64,000 bases of DNA from Kocuria palustris (GTDB lineage: Bacteria > Actinomycetota > Actinomycetes > Actinomycetales > Micrococcaceae). Below are positions 34,003 to 44,511 of the stretch, piece by piece; the stretch's first letter is position 1; each line of letters begins with the position of its first letter. The notes beneath the pieces were generated by a model that was given only the letters and a program-made list of their open reading frames with translations, was not told the DNA's origin and ran no database searches. A program made the translations under genes and the position numbers. The DNA is taken from NCBI RefSeq assembly GCF_007666205.1, contig NZ_VDOR01000007.1, positions 62,001 to 126,000 on the forward strand, written 5' to 3'.

Positions 34003-36075
34003 GTGGCCTCCCCCGCGTCTCGGCGCGCAGCCGACCCGGCCGGGCTGCAGGAGGAGCTGTCCTCCCGCTCGGCCGCCGAGCTCGCGGCGCTGCTGCGCCT
34101 GCGTCCCGATCTCGCCCGAGCCGCGCCCGCTTCGGCGGCGCGGCTCGCGCAGCTCGCCTCGACGCGCGCCTCGCTGCATCGCGCGGCGCTGGGCCTCGAG
34201 CGCCCCGAGCTCGACGCGCTGGAGCAGGCGATCCTCCTGGGCCCTGATCAGGCGGCGCAGGCCCCGGGCTTCGAGGGGCTGCGGGCACGGGCGCTCATCC
34301 TGCGCGGGCCGGGATCGGGCGGTCGGAAGCCCTCGGCGGACGACGCCGCGACCTGGCTGCTCGCCCCCGGTGCGGAGCACATGCTCGGCCGCTATCCCGC
34401 GGGCATGGGGCGGCCCGCGGCCGAGCTGCGGGCCCAGCTGCCGGAGCCCGGGCGTCCGCCGCAGCTCGCCGCGGGCGCGCCGGTGGACCTGGGGGCCGTG
34501 CCCGCCGAGGTCCGCGCCGTCCTCGAGCGCTTCGCCGCCCATCCCCTCGGGAGCCTGCGCGATGCGCGCCGGCATCTCGATCCGGAGGCCCCGTCCTCGC
34601 GCCCGATCGACTGGCTGCTGGCGCGCGGAATGCTGATGGCCGTCGACGACCGGCACGTCGAGGCCCCTCTCGAGGTCGGCCTCGCCCTGCGCCCCGACCC
34701 GTGGTCCGAGCGCCCTCGGACGATCCGGCTGCCGGACGGACGCCGGGTGCCGGTGCGGCTGCGCGACAACGCGGCCGCCGCAGCGGCCGCGGAGATCGTG
34801 CGCCGGCTGCGCGAGCTGCGCGCCGAGCTGCGGGACCGGCCCCTGGATCCGCTGCGCGCCGGCGGCATCGGAGTCCGCGAGCGGCGCCGGCTGGCCGCGG
34901 CCCTGGACCTCGAGGTCTCCGAGGCGGATCGTCTGCTGGGCTTCGCGCAGCTGTCGGGGCTCGTGACCCAGGGCGACGACGACTCCTGGCACCCGTCGTC
35001 CGCTCCCTTCGAGGCCCTCGAGGACCCCGCCGCGCTGGGGCACGTGATCGCGTGCTGGTGGGATGCGGACCTGGTCCCCTCGGCCGTCGGCACGGCCCGG
35101 CCCGACGGCTCGGTCGTCGCCCCGCTCACCGGGGACCTGGCGCTGGAGGACGCGCAGATCCTGCGCGAGGCCGTCGCGGAGGCGCTGCGAGCGCACGGCG
35201 ATGCGGCGCCGTCCGAGGACGCGCTGGCCGAGACCGCCGCGTGGCTGCGCCCTCGCCTCGGTGCCGCCGTGCGCGCCCGCGCCTCGGGCATCGCCCGGGA
35301 ATGCGCCGATCTGGGGCTCACCGGCGCCGGCGCGGGGACCGATCTGCTGGGGCTGCTGCTCGACGAGGGCCCGGAGGCGGTCGCACGCGCCCTGGCGGAT
35401 CGCCTGGACCGACCCGTCGAGACGGTGGTGCTGCAGGACGATATGACGGCCTCGGCCCGCGGCCCGCTGAGCCCCGGCGCCCGCGACGAGCTGGGCCTGC
35501 TCGCCGAGCCCGAGGGCCGCGGCGCCGCGGCCACGCTGCGGATCACGCAGGCCTCGCTGCACCGCGCCATGGACGCCGGCCACGACGCCGCCTCGCTCGA
35601 AGAGCTGCTCGAGCGCCGCAGCGAGACGGGAGTCCCCGGCGTGGTCCGGGAGGCCGTGCGGGAGGCCGCGCGCACCCACGGCAGCCTGCGGACGCTGCGC
35701 GCCGATCAGGTCCTCACCGGCCGGGCGGACCTGATCGAGGCGATCGCGTCCTCGGCCGCGCTGAAGGGCATCGAGACCGTGCGGGTCGCTGCCGAGGTCC
35801 TCGTCCTGCGCGAGCCGCACGCTGCCCGGCAGTCCGGCGGCGCGGTGGCGGCCGCGCTGCGCCGCGCGGCGCGCACCGTCGGGGTGCAGCCGGCGCCCGA
35901 GCGACCCGCCCGGCCGGCGGCGCAGTCCGTGGACGCCGCGGAGCCGGGCGACCTGGCCCTGCTCTTCCCCGTTCCGCCGCCGCGCCGGCCCCGGGCCGAT
36001 CCCCGGGAGATCGAGGCGCTGGCCCGCCGGCTCGCCGGCGACCCGGACGAGACCGAGGAGGCACCCCGTGGCTGA
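34003..36075 (+). CDS. Helicase-associated protein partnered with XPB
   Basis: 690 residues, GTG start. It resembles the actinobacterial helicase C-terminal domain-containing proteins (Helicase_C_3 type) that sit beside bacterial XPB. The N-terminus has repeated short helices (SSRSAAELAALLRLRPDL); winged-helix-like segments follow (RERRRLAAALDLEVSEADRLLGFAQLSGLV). Near 480-520 is VETVVLQDDMTASARGPLSPGARDELG, and the C-terminus has LIEAIASSAALKGIETVRVAAEVLVL. No P-loop, so it is a partner and not a motor. The last 8 nt overlap the XPB start. The role in repair is inferred from its neighbour. Confidence 0.85.
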   Translation: MASPASRRAADPAGLQEELSSRSAAELAALLRLRPDLARAAPASAARLAQLASTRASLHRAALGLERPELDALEQAILLGPDQAAQAPGFEGLRARALILRGPGSGGRKPSADDAATWLLAPGAEHMLGRYPAGMGRPAAELRAQLPEPGRPPQLAAGAPVDLGAVPAEVRAVLERFAAHPLGSLRDARRHLDPEAPSSRPIDWLLARGMLMAVDDRHVEAPLEVGLALRPDPWSERPRTIRLPDGRRVPVRLRDNAAAAAAAEIVRRLRELRAELRDRPLDPLRAGGIGVRERRRLAAALDLEVSEADRLLGFAQLSGLVTQGDDDSWHPSSAPFEALEDPAALGHVIACWWDADLVPSAVGTARPDGSVVAPLTGDLALEDAQILREAVAEALRAHGDAAPSEDALAETAAWLRPRLGAAVRARASGIARECADLGLTGAGAGTDLLGLLLDEGPEAVARALADRLDRPVETVVLQDDMTASARGPLSPGARDELGLLAEPEGRGAAATLRITQASLHRAMDAGHDAASLEELLERRSETGVPGVVREAVREAARTHGSLRTLRADQVLTGRADLIEAIASSAALKGIETVRVAAEVLVLREPHAARQSGGAVAAALRRAARTVGVQPAPERPARPAAQSVDAAEPGDLALLFPVPPPRRPRADPREIEALARRLAGDPDETEEAPRG

Positions 36076-37753
36076 CGGACCGCTGATCGTGCAGTCGGAC
36101 CGGACGATCCTGCTGGAGACGGGCCACGACCGCGCCGAGGAGGCCCGCGTGCGCCTGGCCGTGTTCGCGGAGCTCGAGCGCGCCCCGGAGCACATGCACA
36201 CCTACCGGCTCACTCCCCTGGGGCTGTGGAACGCGCGGGCCGCCGGCATGGATGCCGAGCAGGTCATCGACGCGCTGCTCGAGCTCTCGCGCTTCCCCGT
36301 GCCGCACGCGCTGCTCGTGGACATCGACGAGACCATGTCCCGCTGGGGCCGCCTCGTCCTCGAGAAGGACCCCGTCCACGGGCTCGTGCTGCGCTGCCAG
36401 GACCCCCCGCTCTACGAGGAGATCTCCCGGGCCCGGAAGATCGCGCCGCTGCTGGGGCCCAGGATCGATCCGCGGACCACCGTCGTGCACGCCGTGGCCC
36501 GCGGCGAGCTCAAGCAGCAGCTGCTGCGGCTCGGGTGGCCGGCGGAGGACCGCGCCGGCTACGTCGACGGGACGCCGCACCCCATCGCGCTGAGGGGCTC
36601 CGACGCCCGCACCGGCCGGCCCTGGTCGCTGCGGCCCTACCAGGCGGAGGCCGCCGGCGCCTTCCGGGCGGCCGGCGCCGGGACCGTCGTGCTGCCCTGC
36701 GGAGCCGGCAAGACGATCGTGGGCGCCGCCGCGCTGGCCGCCTCCTCGACGACGGCGCTGATCCTGTGCACCTCGGCCGTGGCCGCCCGCCAGTGGCGCG
36801 ACGAGCTGCTCGCGCGCACGACGCTGGCCGAGGACGAGATCGGGGAGTACACCTCCCGCACCCGGGACGTCCGGCCGGTCACCATCGCGACCTATCAGAT
36901 GCTCGCGACCCGCCGCGGGCAGCTGTGGCCGCATCTCGAGCTGCTCGACGGCCAGGACTGGGGCCTGATCATCTACGACGAGGTGCACCTGCTCCCGGCC
37001 CCGGTCTTCCGGCGCACCGCCGACATCCAGGCCCGCCGCCGGCTCGGGCTGACCGCGACCCTGGTCCGCGAGGACGGGCGCGAGGGCGAGGTCTTCTCCC
37101 TGATCGGGCCGAAGCGCTACGAGGCCTCGTGGAAGGACATGGAGTCCCAGGGCTGGATCGCCCCGGCGCACTGCGTCGAGGTGCGCGTCGATCTGCCCGC
37201 CTCCGATCGGCTCGTCTACGCGACGGCCGAGGACGCCGACCGCTACCGCCTGGCCGCCTCCTCCCCGGTCAAGCTCGAGGCCGTGCGCCGTCTGCTGGCA
37301 CGGCACCGCGACGAGCAGGCCCTGGTCATCGGGCAGTTCGTGGATCAGCTCGAGGAGCTCGGCGACCTGCTCGACGCGCCGGTGCTCACGGGCCGGACAT
37401 CGCCCGCCCGGCGCGAGGAGCTCTACGCCGCCTTCCGCGCCGGCCGGCTGCGCACGCTCGTGGTGTCGAAGGTCGCCAACTTCTCGGTCGACCTGCCGTC
37501 GGCCACCGTCGCGGTGCAGGTCTCGGGCAGCTTCGGCTCGCGCCAGGAGGAGGCCCAGCGGCTGGGCCGGCTGCTGCGCCCGTCACCCGACGGCCGGCAG
37601 GCCACGTTCTACACCGTCGTGGCGCGGGAGACGGTCGATGCGTCCTTCGCGGCCAAGCGCCAGAGGTTCCTGGCCGAGCAGGGCTACGCCTACAGCATCG
37701 AGGACGCCTCGGAGCTGCCGCCCGTCGTCGTCGACCCCGAGGGACAGGACTGA
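36068..37753 (+). CDS. XPB-family DNA repair helicase
   Basis: 561 residues, superfamily 2. The N-terminal damage-recognition/helicase_C_3 part (about 1-180) includes MHTYRLTPLGLWNARAAG. The motor has SLRPYQAEAAGAF, VVLPCGAGKTIVGAA (Walker A, about 213), IIYDEVHLLPA (DEVH box, about 303), LGLTATLVREDGRE, LVIGQFVDQLEELGDLL, LTGRTSPARREELYAAF, VSKVANFSVDLPSA and GRLLRPSPDGRQ. It should be a 3'-5' helicase/translocase; the cellular role in bacteria is poorly defined. GTG 36068 lies inside the previous gene, indicating translational coupling. Confidence 0.94.
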   Translation: MADGPLIVQSDRTILLETGHDRAEEARVRLAVFAELERAPEHMHTYRLTPLGLWNARAAGMDAEQVIDALLELSRFPVPHALLVDIDETMSRWGRLVLEKDPVHGLVLRCQDPPLYEEISRARKIAPLLGPRIDPRTTVVHAVARGELKQQLLRLGWPAEDRAGYVDGTPHPIALRGSDARTGRPWSLRPYQAEAAGAFRAAGAGTVVLPCGAGKTIVGAAALAASSTTALILCTSAVAARQWRDELLARTTLAEDEIGEYTSRTRDVRPVTIATYQMLATRRGQLWPHLELLDGQDWGLIIYDEVHLLPAPVFRRTADIQARRRLGLTATLVREDGREGEVFSLIGPKRYEASWKDMESQGWIAPAHCVEVRVDLPASDRLVYATAEDADRYRLAASSPVKLEAVRRLLARHRDEQALVIGQFVDQLEELGDLLDAPVLTGRTSPARREELYAAFRAGRLRTLVVSKVANFSVDLPSATVAVQVSGSFGSRQEEAQRLGRLLRPSPDGRQATFYTVVARETVDASFAAKRQRFLAEQGYAYSIEDASELPPVVVDPEGQD

Positions 37754-37754
37754 G

Positions 37755-38375
37755 ATGGCCAAGCTGTACTTCCGCTACGGCGCGATGAACTCCGGCAAGT
37801 CGACCGCCCTGCTGCAGGCCGCGTTCAACTACGAGGAGCGGGGCCAGCGGGTCCTGCTCGCCAAGCCGGCGATCGACACGAAGGGCGAGGCCACCATCTC
37901 CTCGCGCCTGGGCCTGGCCCGGGAGGTCGATCTGCTGCTGCGCCCCGAGGACGACGTCCGCGCCCGCTTCCGCGACGCCGCGGCCGGGACCGATCCCGAG
38001 GCCCTGCTCGAGACCGTCGACGTGCCGCCCGTGGCCTGCCTGCTCGTCGACGAGGCCCAGTTCCTGGGCCCCGGGCAGGTGGACGACCTGCTGCGCATCG
38101 CCGTGCTCGACGGCGTCCCGGTGCTCGCCTACGGCATCCGCGGCGACTTCCGCACCCGGTCGTTCCCGGGCTCCGGCCGGCTCATGGAGATCGCCCACAC
38201 GCTCGAGGAGCTCAAGACGATCTGCCGCTGCGGCCGCAAGGCGATGTTCAACGCCCGCTCCGCGGACGGGCGCTTCGTGCTCGACGGCGATCAGGTCGCG
38301 ATCGACGGCGAGGTCGCCTACGAGTCCCTGTGCGCGGCCTGCTACCTGGAGCGGAGCGGGGGCCGGCTCGGCTGA
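37755..38375 (+). CDS. tdk: Thymidine kinase (type II)
   Basis: 206 residues. The Walker A loop is YFRYGAMNSGKSTALL, the Walker B/catalytic Glu lies in LLVDEAQFLGPGQVDDL (about 98), and the lasso region includes YGIRGDFRTRSFPGS. The structural zinc Cys pairs are ICRCGRK and CAACYLE. It phosphorylates thymidine to dTMP. It starts 1 nt after the XPB stop codon, closing the operon. The link of thymidine salvage with XPB is likely only positional. Confidence 0.95.
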   Translation: MAKLYFRYGAMNSGKSTALLQAAFNYEERGQRVLLAKPAIDTKGEATISSRLGLAREVDLLLRPEDDVRARFRDAAAGTDPEALLETVDVPPVACLLVDEAQFLGPGQVDDLLRIAVLDGVPVLAYGIRGDFRTRSFPGSGRLMEIAHTLEELKTICRCGRKAMFNARSADGRFVLDGDQVAIDGEVAYESLCAACYLERSGGRLG

Positions 38376-38386
38376 ACGGCCCGGGG

Positions 38387-38424
38387 CGTCCAAGGAACGT
38401 CCTCATGGCGTCCAGACGACGTCC
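38387..38424 (+). promoter_or_regulatory. Four CGTCC direct repeats at 11-nt spacing (response-regulator operator)
   Basis: CGTCC occurs at 38387, 38398, 38409 and 38420, exactly one helical turn apart. OmpR/PhoB-family regulators bind tandem direct repeats with 11-nt spacing, and the array ends 26 nt before the response-regulator start. An autoregulatory operator is the likely reading. Confidence 0.7.
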
Positions 38425-38449
38425 AGGAGACTCCGAGACACTGGGACCC

Positions 38450-39163
38450 GTGAACAACAGCACCCCTGAAGCAAAGCTCCTGGTCGTCGACGACGAGCCC
38501 AACATCCTCGAACTGCTCGCCACCTCGCTGAAGTTCGCGGGCTTCGAGGTCGTCACCGCCGCGAACGGCCGCGACGCGATCACGCGCGCCCAGGAGGAGA
38601 ACCCCGATCTGGTCGTCCTGGACGTCATGCTCCCGGACCTGGACGGCTTCGCCGTCACGCGGAAGCTGCGCGCCGAGGGCCGCACCTTCCCGATCGTCTT
38701 CCTGACCGCCAAGGACGACACCGAGGACAAGGTCCAGGGCCTGACCGTCGGCGGCGACGACTACGTCACCAAGCCCTTCAGCCTGGACGAGGTCGTGGCC
38801 CGCATCCGCGCCGTGCTGCGCCGCACGGCGCCCGCGGAGGAGGACGACTCGCGGCTGCGCGTCGACGACCTCGTGCTGGACGACGACGCGCACGAGGTCT
38901 ATCGCGGGGAGCGCGAGATCGACCTCTCGCCGACCGAGTTCAAGCTGCTGCGCTACCTGATGCTCAACCCCAACCGCGTGCTCTCCAAGGCCCAGATCCT
39001 GGATCACGTGTGGGAGTACGACTTCAACGGCGACGCCTCGATCGTCGAGTCCTACATCTCCTACCTGCGCCGCAAGATCGACAACGATCCCGATCTGCCC
39101 CCGCTGATCCACACCAAGCGCGGCGTCGGCTATCTGCTGCGCACGGCCCACAAGAACGGCTGA
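38450..39163 (+). CDS. OmpR-family response regulator
   Basis: 237 residues. The receiver domain (about 10-125) has LLVVDDEPNIL (acidic pocket), phospho-Asp in VVLDVMLPDLDG (about 57), the Thr in IVFLTAKDD and Lys in DYVTKPF. The winged-helix effector (about 140-235) has DDAHEVYRGEREIDLSPTEF, and VESYISYLRRKIDND is the recognition helix. GTG 38450 was preferred because an alternative ATG at 38405 lies inside the 11-nt repeat array. It sits 103 nt ahead of its histidine kinase; the pair resembles mycobacterial TcrX/TrcR-type systems. The signal is unknown. Confidence 0.93.
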   Translation: MNNSTPEAKLLVVDDEPNILELLATSLKFAGFEVVTAANGRDAITRAQEENPDLVVLDVMLPDLDGFAVTRKLRAEGRTFPIVFLTAKDDTEDKVQGLTVGGDDYVTKPFSLDEVVARIRAVLRRTAPAEEDDSRLRVDDLVLDDDAHEVYRGEREIDLSPTEFKLLRYLMLNPNRVLSKAQILDHVWEYDFNGDASIVESYISYLRRKIDNDPDLPPLIHTKRGVGYLLRTAHKNG

Positions 39164-39266
39164 GCGCATCCGCAGCACCCCGGCGGCGGCGCACGCCGTC
39201 GGCGCCCCTGCCCGCCGTCCTGGGATGATGTCCGTCGTCCTCACCTCGCCGACGGAGGTCTGAACC

Positions 39267-41387
39267 GTGGAGAACCTCACCGCGCGCTGGCGCTCGTCGT
39301 CGCTGCGGACGCAGCTGATGGCCCTGACCGGGCTGCTGCTGATGCCCTCGATCCTGCTCACGAGCTTCGTGTCCATCTCGGTGGTGCGCGATTCGCTCGT
39401 CAACTCGATCGACAACGAGCTGCGCGGCTCCCTCAACACGGTCTCGACGGCGCTCATGGCCGACATGCTCGGCTCCCCCAGCGCGAACGTCGGGACCCGC
39501 GGCTACCTGGTGGACTCCGAGGGCGAGGTGGTCGCGCAGGTCGGATCGAACGCCCCGGGCGTCGTCGACCCCGGGGATCCCGACCTCTCGAGCTTCACGC
39601 GCGAGCTCGTGCTGCAGACGGAGCAGACCGGGCTGACCGTGAGCTCGGCCGATGATGCCGACGGCTCCTGGCGGGTGATCGCCGCCCCGCAGGCCGACTC
39701 CGAGTACTCGGTCGTCGTGGCCGAGCCCCTCGGCTGGGCCAACGGCATGATCTCGGCCGTCACGCTGCTGACCCTGAGCTTCGGGGCCGCGACCCTGCTC
39801 GTGGCCCTGACGATCGGCTGGATCCTCATCACCCGGGCCTTCACGCCGCTGAAGCGGGTCGAGGCCACGGCCGCGGCGATCGCCGCCGGCGACCTCTCCC
39901 AGCGCATCTCCGGCTACAGCTCGGCCACGGAGGTCGGGCAGCTGTCCATGTCGCTGAACCGCATGCTCGGGCACATCGAGGACGCCTTCGAGGCACGCAC
40001 CCTCTCCGAGAACCGGCTGCGCCAGTTCGTGGCCGACGCCTCCCACGAGCTGCGCACCCCGCTGGTGTCGATCCGCGGCTACTCCGAGCTCTACCGCCAC
40101 GGCGCGTTCCAGGACGAGGAGCAGGTCGCGCAGGCGATGGGGCGCATCGAGTCCGAGGCCACCCGGATGACCCAGCTCGTGGAGGACCTGCTCTCGCTGG
40201 CTCGCGTGGACAACGGCCGCGCCCTCGAGATCACCGACGTCGACCTGCTGGTCCTGGCCCACGACGCCGCCGCCGACTTCGCGGCGGCATGGCCGGATCG
40301 CCGCATCACGGTCCTGGGACCCGACGACAGCGCCGCCCAGCCCGTGTGGACCCGCGGTGACGACGCCCGGCTGCGCCAGGTCATCGTCAACCTGATGACG
40401 AACGCGGTGCGCTACACCCCGCAGGGCACCGCTCTCGAGATCGTCGTCGAGAACCCGTCGTTCGACGCCGTCCCCCAGGAGCAGCAGCCCGCCGTGCCCG
40501 CCGACGAGCCCGCCCCCGAATGGCTCGCGCAGATCAAGATCCGCGACCACGGCCCCGGCATCCGCGGCGCGGACCGCACCCGGATCTTCGAGCGCTTCTA
40601 CCGCGCGGACACCTCCCGCACCCGGGAGACCGGCGGCACCGGCCTGGGGCTGTCGATCGTCGCCTCGGTCGTGGGCCAACACGGCGGCGTGGTCACACTC
40701 GAGGACACCCCGGGCGGCGGGGCCACGTTCATCGTGACGCTGCCCGGCGGCGAAGCCGGCGAGGCCGCCATCCAGCATGCGGCCGACGCCGACGACCCCG
40801 CCGACCAGGCGCTCCGGCCTCGCTCCGGCAGCGACCGGCAGGACCGCTCCGAGGGGACCGCCTGGTACTCGCGCACCGCGCGCAGCTCCTCGCGGCGGAA
40901 GGCCCCGGCCGCGCAGGAGCAGCTCGAGCGGCAGCGCCGCGCGGCCGAGAAGAGCCGGGGCCCCGCCGGGCGCCGGATGCGCCGCGGCGTCCGCCGCGCC
41001 GCCCCGGCCGCGGACGCCGTCGAGCAGGTCCCCGAGCAGCGCATCGCGCAGGGCCCTGAAACGAGTGCCGAGCAGACCGGACCGGCCCGCTCGGGGACGG
41101 CCGGCGCCTCGGCTGCTGCCGCGGGCAGCGCCGGGGACGCCCACGACCCGGTCCGTCGGGAGCAGGACCGGGCGGAGCAGGTCCCCGAGCGGAGCGGGCC
41201 GGCGCGGGCGCAGGACGAGCAGGCCGGCGAGTCCCGGAGCCCGCAGGATCCGAGCCGCGGAGGCCTGGACGAGGCCGACGACCTGCCGCCGATCCCGGAG
41301 ATCGACGACGACGATCCGAGCATCATCGACGACACCGGGGACCTGCCGGATCCCGGGGGCCCGGATCCGGACGACCCCCGGCGCTGA
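39267..41387 (+). CDS. Sensor histidine kinase with long acidic, disordered C-terminal tail
   Basis: 706 residues, GTG start with GGAGGT 7 nt ahead. TM1 is about 18-38 and the extracytoplasmic sensor about 40-160. TM2 is about 165-188, then HAMP. The HisKA phospho-His lies in ADASHELRTPLVSI (about 260), and HATPase has NLMTNAVRYTPQG, RDHGPGI, FERFYRAD and GGTGLGLSIV. The catalytic core ends near residue 500. The remaining ~200 residues are Arg/Gln/Ala-rich then Asp/Pro-rich (DEADDLPPIPEIDDDD) and look disordered, an unusual length for this family. It partners the regulator upstream. Confidence 0.93.
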   Translation: MENLTARWRSSSLRTQLMALTGLLLMPSILLTSFVSISVVRDSLVNSIDNELRGSLNTVSTALMADMLGSPSANVGTRGYLVDSEGEVVAQVGSNAPGVVDPGDPDLSSFTRELVLQTEQTGLTVSSADDADGSWRVIAAPQADSEYSVVVAEPLGWANGMISAVTLLTLSFGAATLLVALTIGWILITRAFTPLKRVEATAAAIAAGDLSQRISGYSSATEVGQLSMSLNRMLGHIEDAFEARTLSENRLRQFVADASHELRTPLVSIRGYSELYRHGAFQDEEQVAQAMGRIESEATRMTQLVEDLLSLARVDNGRALEITDVDLLVLAHDAAADFAAAWPDRRITVLGPDDSAAQPVWTRGDDARLRQVIVNLMTNAVRYTPQGTALEIVVENPSFDAVPQEQQPAVPADEPAPEWLAQIKIRDHGPGIRGADRTRIFERFYRADTSRTRETGGTGLGLSIVASVVGQHGGVVTLEDTPGGGATFIVTLPGGEAGEAAIQHAADADDPADQALRPRSGSDRQDRSEGTAWYSRTARSSSRRKAPAAQEQLERQRRAAEKSRGPAGRRMRRGVRRAAPAADAVEQVPEQRIAQGPETSAEQTGPARSGTAGASAAAAGSAGDAHDPVRREQDRAEQVPERSGPARAQDEQAGESRSPQDPSRGGLDEADDLPPIPEIDDDDPSIIDDTGDLPDPGGPDPDDPRR

Positions 41388-41459
41388 CTCCGCGGCGGGC
41401 CGGCCCCCGTCCCCGCGGGCGACGGCGCTCCCCCGCGCCGGTCCGGTCAAGGAACGGGC

Positions 41460-42506
41460 TCAGGACTCCAGGGTCACCTGATGGTGGCGCAGCTGCCACT
41501 GGCCCAGCTCGTTGCGCGAGTCCTCGCGCGTCCAGAGCGAGGAGTGGACGGACGAGCCCCAGCCGCCCACCACGTGGACCGTCAGCTGCACGGCGTTGCG
41601 GCCCAGCGGCAGCAGGCCCACCAGATGCAGGTCGGCGGAGGCGTCCCCGTCCTGGAGGCTCTCGGGCTCCTCGGGGCGCCCGTCCGCGCCGACGAGGATC
41701 GCCTCCGGGTGGAGATCCGCCGGGACCAGGCCTTCGGTCAGGCGCCTGCGCTCGAGGGCGTGGACCTCCTGGGCGATGCTGGGCCCGGCGGCCAGGTCCT
41801 CGGACTGGCGGTCCAGGGCGGAGAGCAGATCCGGATCCGGATCCCCCAGGTCCTCGCGCTGGTCCTCTCCCGCCCCCGGAGCGGGCCTCGCCTCCCCCGA
41901 CGGCGAGACGGCCGCAGCCGAGGGGGAGACCGCGGGCGAATCGGCCGGCTGCTCAGCCTGCTCGTCCCGGGCATCCGGCAGCGCGACCGCGGCGGCCTCG
42001 TCCGAGGCGGCCTCGAGCCGGGCCCGGGGGTCCTCCGCCCGGGCCAGTGCGAGTCCCGGGCCCTCCTCCGGCTGCCTGCCGGCCTGGAAGGCCTTGGCGG
42101 CGGCATTCGCGCGGGCGTCGGCGGCCTCGTTGAGGTCGTGGCCGGCATGCCCCTTGACCCACTCGAAGGACACGTCGCGGCCCTTCATGGCAGCGTCGAG
42201 GGCCTTCATGAGCTCGACGTTGAGCACGGGCCTGCCGTCGCCCTTCTTCCAGCCCTTCTTCTTCCAGCCCTTCATCCACTTGGTGATCGAGTTGATCACG
42301 TACTGGCTGTCGCACAGCACACGCAGCGGCTCGCCCAGATCCGCGGTGGCCTCCAGCAGGTCCAGGACGGCCTGCAGCTCGCCCATGTTGTTGGTCCCGT
42401 GCGGCCACCCGCCGCTGCGCCAGTTGGAGTCGTCGATGTACCAGGCCCAGCCCGCGGGGCCGGGATTGCCCAGAGCGGAGCCGTCGGCGGCTGCGGTGAT
42501 CGTCAT
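41460..42506 (-). CDS. rnhA: RNase HI fused to a SnoaL/DUF4440-like domain
   Basis: 348 residues; ordinary RNase HI is about 150. Residues 1-145 are RNase HI: AAADGSALGNPGPAGWAWY (first Asp), NNMGELQAVLDLLEA (Glu), VLCDSQYVINSITKW (Asp), EWVKGHAGHDLNEAADARA (His and last Asp). It cuts RNA in RNA-DNA hybrids. A disordered Ala/Glu/Pro/Ser linker (about 150-235) follows. Residues about 240-348 resemble an NTF2-fold DUF4440/SnoaL domain (LTEGLVPADLHPEAILVGADGRPEE, SSLWTREDSRNELGQWQLRHHQV). That assignment rests on pattern only. It follows groL in the same direction after 128 nt. Confidence 0.87.
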   Translation of the reverse strand: MTITAAADGSALGNPGPAGWAWYIDDSNWRSGGWPHGTNNMGELQAVLDLLEATADLGEPLRVLCDSQYVINSITKWMKGWKKKGWKKGDGRPVLNVELMKALDAAMKGRDVSFEWVKGHAGHDLNEAADARANAAAKAFQAGRQPEEGPGLALARAEDPRARLEAASDEAAAVALPDARDEQAEQPADSPAVSPSAAAVSPSGEARPAPGAGEDQREDLGDPDPDLLSALDRQSEDLAAGPSIAQEVHALERRRLTEGLVPADLHPEAILVGADGRPEEPESLQDGDASADLHLVGLLPLGRNAVQLTVHVVGGWGSSVHSSLWTREDSRNELGQWQLRHHQVTLES

Positions 42507-42549
42507 GCGCCCACTGTGACATGCAGGACCGACAGCACAGCGCGCACGA

Positions 42550-42587
42550 CGACGGGCTCCGATCCCCGTGGGGATCGGAGCCCGTCG
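42550..42587 (-). terminator. groL terminator
   Basis: CGACGGGCTCCGATCCCC (42550-42567) pairs with GGGGATCGGAGCCCGTCG (42570-42587), a very strong stem directly behind groL and ahead of rnhA. Confidence 0.85.
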
Positions 42588-42634
42588 AGCTCGCTGGGAC
42601 GCGCGGGCGCGTCAGCGACGACGCCGGGGCGTCA

Positions 42635-44287
<1,653 letters not shown>

Positions 44288-44462
44288 TCAGTCTGACTCC
44301 CACCGACCCGCTGCCCGCGACGGACGGGGCGCTTCAGCTCCTGCGGGATCTGCCCGCGGGCGCCTGCCCCTCAGTGAGGCGGTGGCTTCCACTCCTGCGT
44401 CGGGCGGATCCGCCGGCCGCAGCGAGGCCGGCTGGCAGTCTGCTCGACTGAGTGCCAGTTCC

Positions 44463-44492
44463 ATTATTGGCACTCGCACCCATCGAGTGCAA
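44463..44492 (-). promoter_or_regulatory. groL promoter (-35 TTGCAC, -10 AATAAT)
   Basis: On the minus strand TTGCAC (44492-44487) and AATAAT (44468-44463) are separated by 18 nt. Transcription should start near 44456, giving a leader of about 190 nt to groL. Confidence 0.65.
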
Positions 44493-44493
44493 A
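44467..44493. promoter_or_regulatory. CIRCE element (HrcA operator)
   Basis: TTGGCACTC-N9-GAGTGCAAA; the consensus is TTAGCACTC-N9-GAGTGCTAA, with two mismatches in the outer parts. It lies across the groL promoter, where bound HrcA would block RNA polymerase. A further half-site GAGTGCCA (44450-44457) with TGGCACTC (44468-44475) forms an extra inverted repeat over the start site. Confidence 0.92.
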
Positions 44494-44511
44494 CCCCTGA
44501 GCGCTTCCGAC

